Positions 48,395 to 51,900 of a stretch of DNA of 51,900 nucleotides are shown here, in pieces; position 1 is the first letter of the stretch; each line of letters opens with the position of its first letter. The DNA lies in NCBI GenBank assembly GCA_013822345.1, contig PNKH01000052.1, forward strand, positions 1 to 51,900, written 5' to 3'. The notes beneath the pieces are model-generated. The model had not been told where the DNA came from. It was given only the letters and a program-made list of their open reading frames with translations, and made no database searches. A program made the position numbers and the translations under genes. This DNA is from Isosphaera sp. GTDB lineage: Bacteria > Planctomycetota > Planctomycetia > Gemmatales > Gemmataceae.

Positions 48395-49018
48395 ATGGCG
48401 TTCAGCGACTTCCAGTACCCGGCCGTGTTGCAGCAACTGGGCCTGACTCTCACCCCGGCCGTGAACCTGTTCCCGGGCGTCCCGCCGGTCGCCCCGGGAC
48501 CGTTCCTGCGAGCCGGCCAGTCGATCGCCCCCGAACTCGGGGCCGCAGCTCACACCGAGTTGTCCCGGATGATCTGGATGTCCGGGCCGCTGCTCGGGGA
48601 CTTCTGGACCCGGTACCGGGGGACGATCTGCCTGATCGCCGGGGCCGAGTTCGCGGCCGACCCGGCGGCCCGGCTGACCGGGTTCTGCGACTTCCTGATC
48701 TGCCGGGCCCCGCAGCAGTCGGTGATCTTCGCCCCGGTGCTGGTGGTGTTCGAGGCGAAGCGGGACAGCATCCCGGACGGGTACGGGCAGTGCATCGCCG
48801 CGATGGTCGGGGCCCAGCGGTTCAACGCCCGGAACAACACCCCCATCGACCCGGTGTACGGGTGCGTCACCACCGGCACCGCGTGGAAGTTCCTCCGCCT
48901 CTCCGGCACGACGCTGACGATGGACGGGCCGGAGTACGCCCTCGCCGAGGCGGACCGCATCCTCGGCATCCTGACCCACATCGTCGGCCCGCCCCCGGCG
49001 GCCCCGGCCGCCGCCTGA
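48395..49018 (+). CDS. PD-(D/E)XK-like protein of a cyanobacterial/planctomycete family
   Basis: A 207-residue cytoplasmic protein. The central part reads [44 protein letters not shown] and [19 protein letters not shown]. The D99...E120-x-K122 arrangement on consecutive strands, followed by a Gln-containing helix, fits the PD-(D/E)XK nuclease core (Asp, Glu-x-Lys, Gln). I recall the same FCDFL / EAK..... GQCIAEM.AAQ.FN / GTVWKFL pattern in cyanobacterial hypothetical proteins. No experimental function is known to me. GGAGG lies 6 nt upstream of the ATG. tadA begins 13 nt after the stop, so the two are likely co-transcribed. Confidence 0.85.
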   Translation: MAFSDFQYPAVLQQLGLTLTPAVNLFPGVPPVAPGPFLRAGQSIAPELGAAAHTELSRMIWMSGPLLGDFWTRYRGTICLIAGAEFAADPAARLTGFCDFLICRAPQQSVIFAPVLVVFEAKRDSIPDGYGQCIAAMVGAQRFNARNNTPIDPVYGCVTTGTAWKFLRLSGTTLTMDGPEYALAEADRILGILTHIVGPPPAAPAAA

Positions 49019-49031
49019 CCCGGACCCCCGC

Positions 49032-49544
49032 ATGGACCCGTTCTCCCCGCTCGACCTGGCCCTGACCGACCCCCGCCACCCGCTCCACGTCCACCACATG
49101 GAGTTGTGCCTGGCGGAGGCGGAGGCGGCGGCCGCGGAGGACGAGGTGCCGGTCGGGGCGCTGGTCGTCCACCCGGAGCGGGGGGTGATCGGGCTGGCCC
49201 GGAACCAGCGGGAGCAGCTCCACGACCCGACCGCCCACGCCGAGATGATCGCCCTCACCCAGGCCGGGAACGCCCTGCGGTCGTGGCGGCTGGACGGGTG
49301 CATCCTGTACGCGACGCTGGAGCCGTGCCCGATGTGCGCCGGGGCGGTGGTCCAGGCCCGAGTGGCGATGGTGGTGTACGGGGCGGCGGACCCGAAGGGT
49401 GGGGCATGCGAGACACTCTACCGCATCCCGTCCGACCCCCGGCTGAACCACCGGGCGGCGGTCGTCGGGGGGGTGCTGGCCGACCGCTGCGGGGCGGTCC
49501 TGACCGACTTCTTCCGGCGGAAGCGGGCCGACGGGAAGAAGTGA
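49032..49544 (+). CDS. tadA: tRNA-specific adenosine deaminase (TadA-like)
   Basis: A 170-residue zinc deaminase of the CDA fold. The site residues are H69 and E71 in [10 protein letters not shown] and C99, C102 in [68 protein letters not shown] and a late [19 protein letters not shown] match TadA, which converts A34 to inosine in tRNA-Arg(ACG) and is essential in most bacteria. The N-terminus is about 20 residues longer than in E. coli. A less likely alternative is a guanine or generic nucleoside deaminase. It is preceded by the nuclease-fold gene and converges with the kinase-LRR gene after 28 nt. Confidence 0.93.
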   Translation: MDPFSPLDLALTDPRHPLHVHHMELCLAEAEAAAAEDEVPVGALVVHPERGVIGLARNQREQLHDPTAHAEMIALTQAGNALRSWRLDGCILYATLEPCPMCAGAVVQARVAMVVYGAADPKGGACETLYRIPSDPRLNHRAAVVGGVLADRCGAVLTDFFRRKRADGKK

Positions 49545-49572
49545 CGTGGGGCCGGCCCCCCCGCCGCGGCGG

Positions 49573-51900
49573 TTACTTCTTCGGAGGGGCGTCGTCGTAC
49601 TCGACCTTGCACCCCGGGACGGCCGCGCGGAACTCCTCGACCCCCTTCGCCGTCACCTTGGTGTTCCGCACGACGAGGCTCGTCAGTCCCGTGAGGTCCG
49701 TGAGGTGGGCCAGCCCGGCGTCCGTCACCTTCGTACCCGTCAGGTCGAGGGTCTTGAGCCCCTTGAAGTCCCTAAGGTGGGGCAGCCCGGCGTCCGTCAC
49801 CGCCGTCCCGGCCAGGCCGACGGCCGCCAGGTTGGTGAGGTCCGTGAGGTGGGCCAGCCCGGCGTCCGTCACCCGGGCGTTGAGCAGGACGAGACTCGTC
49901 AGCCCGGTGAGGCCCCTCAGGTGGGCCAGCCCGGCGTCGGTCACCTTCGTGTCGTGTAGGGTCAAGTTCGCCAGCCCCTTGCAGTCCCTGAACCGGGCCA
50001 GGTCGGCGTCCGTCACCGGCGCCCCCAGCCGGACCACCACATAGGTCAGGTCGAACCGGCCCTGCGGCAACTCGGCGGCGGCCTTGAAGCCGCGGTTCTC
50101 CCCGTTCACCCGCACCGACCCGCCGAGCGAGAACACCCACTCCGCCGCCCGCCGGTCCGGGTCGATCGGCTCGAGGACGCCGCCGTCGTACCCGACCCGG
50201 CACCTCGGCACGGCCGCCCGGAACGCGTCGATCCCCTTTGCCGTCACCTTCGTGTCCCGCACCACCAGGTCCCGCAGCCCGGCCAGCCCGGCGAGGTGGG
50301 TCAGCCCGCCGTCCGTCACCCCCGTGCCGGTCAGGTCGAGGTCCCGCAGCCCGGTGCAGCCCTTCAGGTGGGCCAGCCCGCCATCCCCCACCCCGGTGGC
50401 GGCCAGGCTGAGGTGCGTCAGCCCGGCGAGGCCGTCGAGGTGGGCCAGCCCGGCGTCCGTCACCGCCGTGCCGCTCAGCGAGAGCTGGGCCAGCCTCCCG
50501 ACCCCGCGGAGGTGGGCCACCCCGGCGTCCGTCACCTTCGTCCCGTGCAGCTGGACGCTGTCCAGCCCCCCGCACTCCCGGAGGTGGGCGAGCCCGGCGT
50601 CGGTCACCGGGGTGAACCCGAGGTTGAGGTACGCCAGCCCGGCGCAGCCCTTCAGGTGGGCGAGCCCGGCGTCACCCACCCGCGTGTGGCTCAGGTGCAG
50701 GACCTTCAGCCCGGTCAGCCCGCCGAGGTGGGCCAGCCCGGCGTCGCCCACCCCGGTGTTGTTCAGGACGAGGTGCGTCAGCCCCTTCAGGTCCTTGAGG
50801 TGCGCCAGCCCGGTGTCGGTCGCCGCCGCGCCCATCAGCCCCGCCCGGGTCAGCTCGAACCGGCCCGGCGGCAGGTCGGCCGGGGCGTGCAGGTCGCGGT
50901 CCGCCCCGCCGACCCGCACCACCCCGCCGAGGGCGAGCACCCACTCCGCCGCCTTCCGGTCGGGGTCGGCGGCCGCGGCCGGCGGAACCCGGGCGGGGGC
51001 CTTCCCGTCCGGCCCCTTGGTCACCGGCGGGTCGGCCGGCCGGTCCTTGCTCTTGACGGCGAAGACGACCCCGACGGCCGCCGCCGCCAGCAGGGCGGCG
51101 GCCCCGGCGGCGACCCACGGCCACCGCCCGCCGGACTTCCTGCGGACGGGCGCCGCGGCGGTCGTCGGCGCCGAGGCCGGCTCGACCTCGGTCGCCGTCA
51201 GGTCCTCGAACGGGTTCGCCTCCGGCCGGGCCGGCACCGGGATCGGGACGTACACGACCTGCGGGGAGGCCGCGGCGGCCGGGGCCGGCCGGAGCCGCCG
51301 CCCCACCTCGTCGGCGGACGCCGGCCGGGCGGCCGGGTCCTTGGCCAGGAGTTGGTGAATGAGGTCGGCGAGCGGGGCCGGGACCGCCGGGTTCAGCTCC
51401 CGGACCGGCCGCGGCTCGGTCGTGGCGAGGGCGGTGAGCACCCCCATCACCGTCGGCGCCTCGAACGGGAGCCGGCCGGTCGCCAGCCGGTAGAGCACCG
51501 CCCCGAGGCTGAACAGGTCGGTCCGGTGGTCCACCCGCTCCCCGCGGGCCTGCTCCGGGGACATGTACGCCGGGGTCCCGACCACCCCCCCGCTGCCGGT
51601 CAACTCGGCCCCGGCGTCGGCCGGCCGGGCCAGCCCGAAGTCGAGCACCTTGACCCGCCCGTGCGGGGCCTCCAGCCACAGGTTGGACGGCTTCACGTCC
51701 CGGTGGACCAGGCCGGCGGCGTGGGCCGCGGCCAGCCCGGCGGCCGCCTCCCGGGCCACCCGCACCACCTGCGGGACGGACAGGTTCCCCTTCTTCTTCA
51801 GGTACTCGTCCAGCGGGTACCCCTGGAGGAGCTGCATGGCGATGTACGGCACCCCGCCCCGCTCGTCCGCCTCGTGGACGGTGACGACGTGGTCGTGGGT
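49573..51900 (-). CDS. Ser/Thr protein kinase with LRR sensor domain (partial, 5' end outside the window)
   Basis: The open frame continues past the window end, so the kinase N-lobe is missing here and the visible part is 775 residues. Kinase motifs present: AMQLLQGYPLDEYL (hinge), GLVHRDVKPSNLWLE (catalytic loop with D and N), VKVLDFGLARP (DFG), GTPAYMSPEQARG (activation segment end) and LLAKDPAARPASADEV. A Pro/Ala linker leads to one membrane span (WVAAGAAALLAAAAVGVVFA). Outside the membrane two LRR blocks each open with a paralogous header (RKAAEWVLALGGVVRVGG and RRAAEWVFSLGGSVRVNG), run as TDAGLAHLxxLxxL repeats, and end in FRAAVP.C.V.YD caps. This is the PknB-type receptor kinase design common in Gemmataceae; targets are unknown. 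Confidence 0.94.
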   Translation of the reverse strand, partial: THDHVVTVHEADERGGVPYIAMQLLQGYPLDEYLKKKGNLSVPQVVRVAREAAAGLAAAHAAGLVHRDVKPSNLWLEAPHGRVKVLDFGLARPADAGAELTGSGGVVGTPAYMSPEQARGERVDHRTDLFSLGAVLYRLATGRLPFEAPTVMGVLTALATTEPRPVRELNPAVPAPLADLIHQLLAKDPAARPASADEVGRRLRPAPAAAASPQVVYVPIPVPARPEANPFEDLTATEVEPASAPTTAAAPVRRKSGGRWPWVAAGAAALLAAAAVGVVFAVKSKDRPADPPVTKGPDGKAPARVPPAAAADPDRKAAEWVLALGGVVRVGGADRDLHAPADLPPGRFELTRAGLMGAAATDTGLAHLKDLKGLTHLVLNNTGVGDAGLAHLGGLTGLKVLHLSHTRVGDAGLAHLKGCAGLAYLNLGFTPVTDAGLAHLRECGGLDSVQLHGTKVTDAGVAHLRGVGRLAQLSLSGTAVTDAGLAHLDGLAGLTHLSLAATGVGDGGLAHLKGCTGLRDLDLTGTGVTDGGLTHLAGLAGLRDLVVRDTKVTAKGIDAFRAAVPRCRVGYDGGVLEPIDPDRRAAEWVFSLGGSVRVNGENRGFKAAAELPQGRFDLTYVVVRLGAPVTDADLARFRDCKGLANLTLHDTKVTDAGLAHLRGLTGLTSLVLLNARVTDAGLAHLTDLTNLAAVGLAGTAVTDAGLPHLRDFKGLKTLDLTGTKVTDAGLAHLTDLTGLTSLVVRNTKVTAKGVEEFRAAVPGCKVEYDDAPPKK

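Noticed and set aside
1-51900. tRNA, rRNA or riboswitch genes
   Set aside because: No cloverleaf, rRNA core sequence or known riboswitch consensus was recognised by eye. A covariance-model scan would be needed to exclude small RNAs.

Overview
The window is very GC-rich bacterial DNA with almost no AT-rich sequence. It reads as chromosome from a planctomycete of the Gemmataceae (Gemmata / Urbifossiella / Limnoglobus-like). The basis is the gene content: a Ser/Thr kinase-LRR protein, a PEP-CTERM protein, a DUF1080 protein, a YdjY-domain protein, FG-GAP and PQQ-propeller secreted proteins, a Gly-rich 'mu-protocadherin-like' surface protein, DUF4058 and Uma2 proteins, and many long intergenic palindromes. 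I saw no rRNA, tRNA, CRISPR array, transposase or phage genes. About 37 complete genes and one partial gene are supported.

Layout. 1-5.9 kb: an SF1 helicase, a small anchored protein, a Nif3-like protein, a Met-rich secreted protein and dihydroorotase (pyrC). 6.1-9.0 kb: a lone POTRA protein, an unknown secreted protein, a DUF4058 protein and a small lipoprotein. 9.2-12.2 kb: an envelope cluster of OmpH/Skp-like protein, lpxC and a Gfo/Idh/MocA oxidoreductase, evidence for a lipid A-type outer membrane. 12.2-17.2 kb: an LRR lipoprotein and three secreted proteins. 17.2-20.8 kb: phosphoketolase (xfp) followed by acetate kinase (ackA), a substrate-level ATP module. 21.4-28 kb: a PEP-CTERM protein, a HExxH protein, an ApbE-DUF2271 flavin transferase with a PepSY-type membrane protein, a DUF4291 protein and a class V aminotransferase.

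28.0-34.8 kb (minus strand) is the most unusual region, a four-gene operon that looks like a biological-conflict/immunity locus. In order of transcription it encodes a trypsin-like protease fused to two phospholipase D (HKD) domains; an EAD1-trypsin protein; an EAD1 plus alpha-helical protein; and a membrane protein that resembles a STAND protein with its NTPase core missing. A good sigma70-type promoter (TTGACC-17-TATGAT) precedes it, and the last two genes are coupled by a GTGA overlap.

35.1-51.9 kb: an RbfA-like protein, a Uma2 protein, a BamB-like propeller, a zinc-ribbon membrane protein, a minus-strand block of five exported proteins (TPR, FG-GAP, PQQ propeller, YdjY, Pro-rich lipoprotein), a PD-(D/E)XK-like protein next to tadA, and the 3' part of a kinase-LRR gene that runs off the window end.

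At least eight families of near-perfect palindromes (19-41 bp arms) lie between genes. Six families occur at two sites each, and one copy sits in frame inside the helicase gene.
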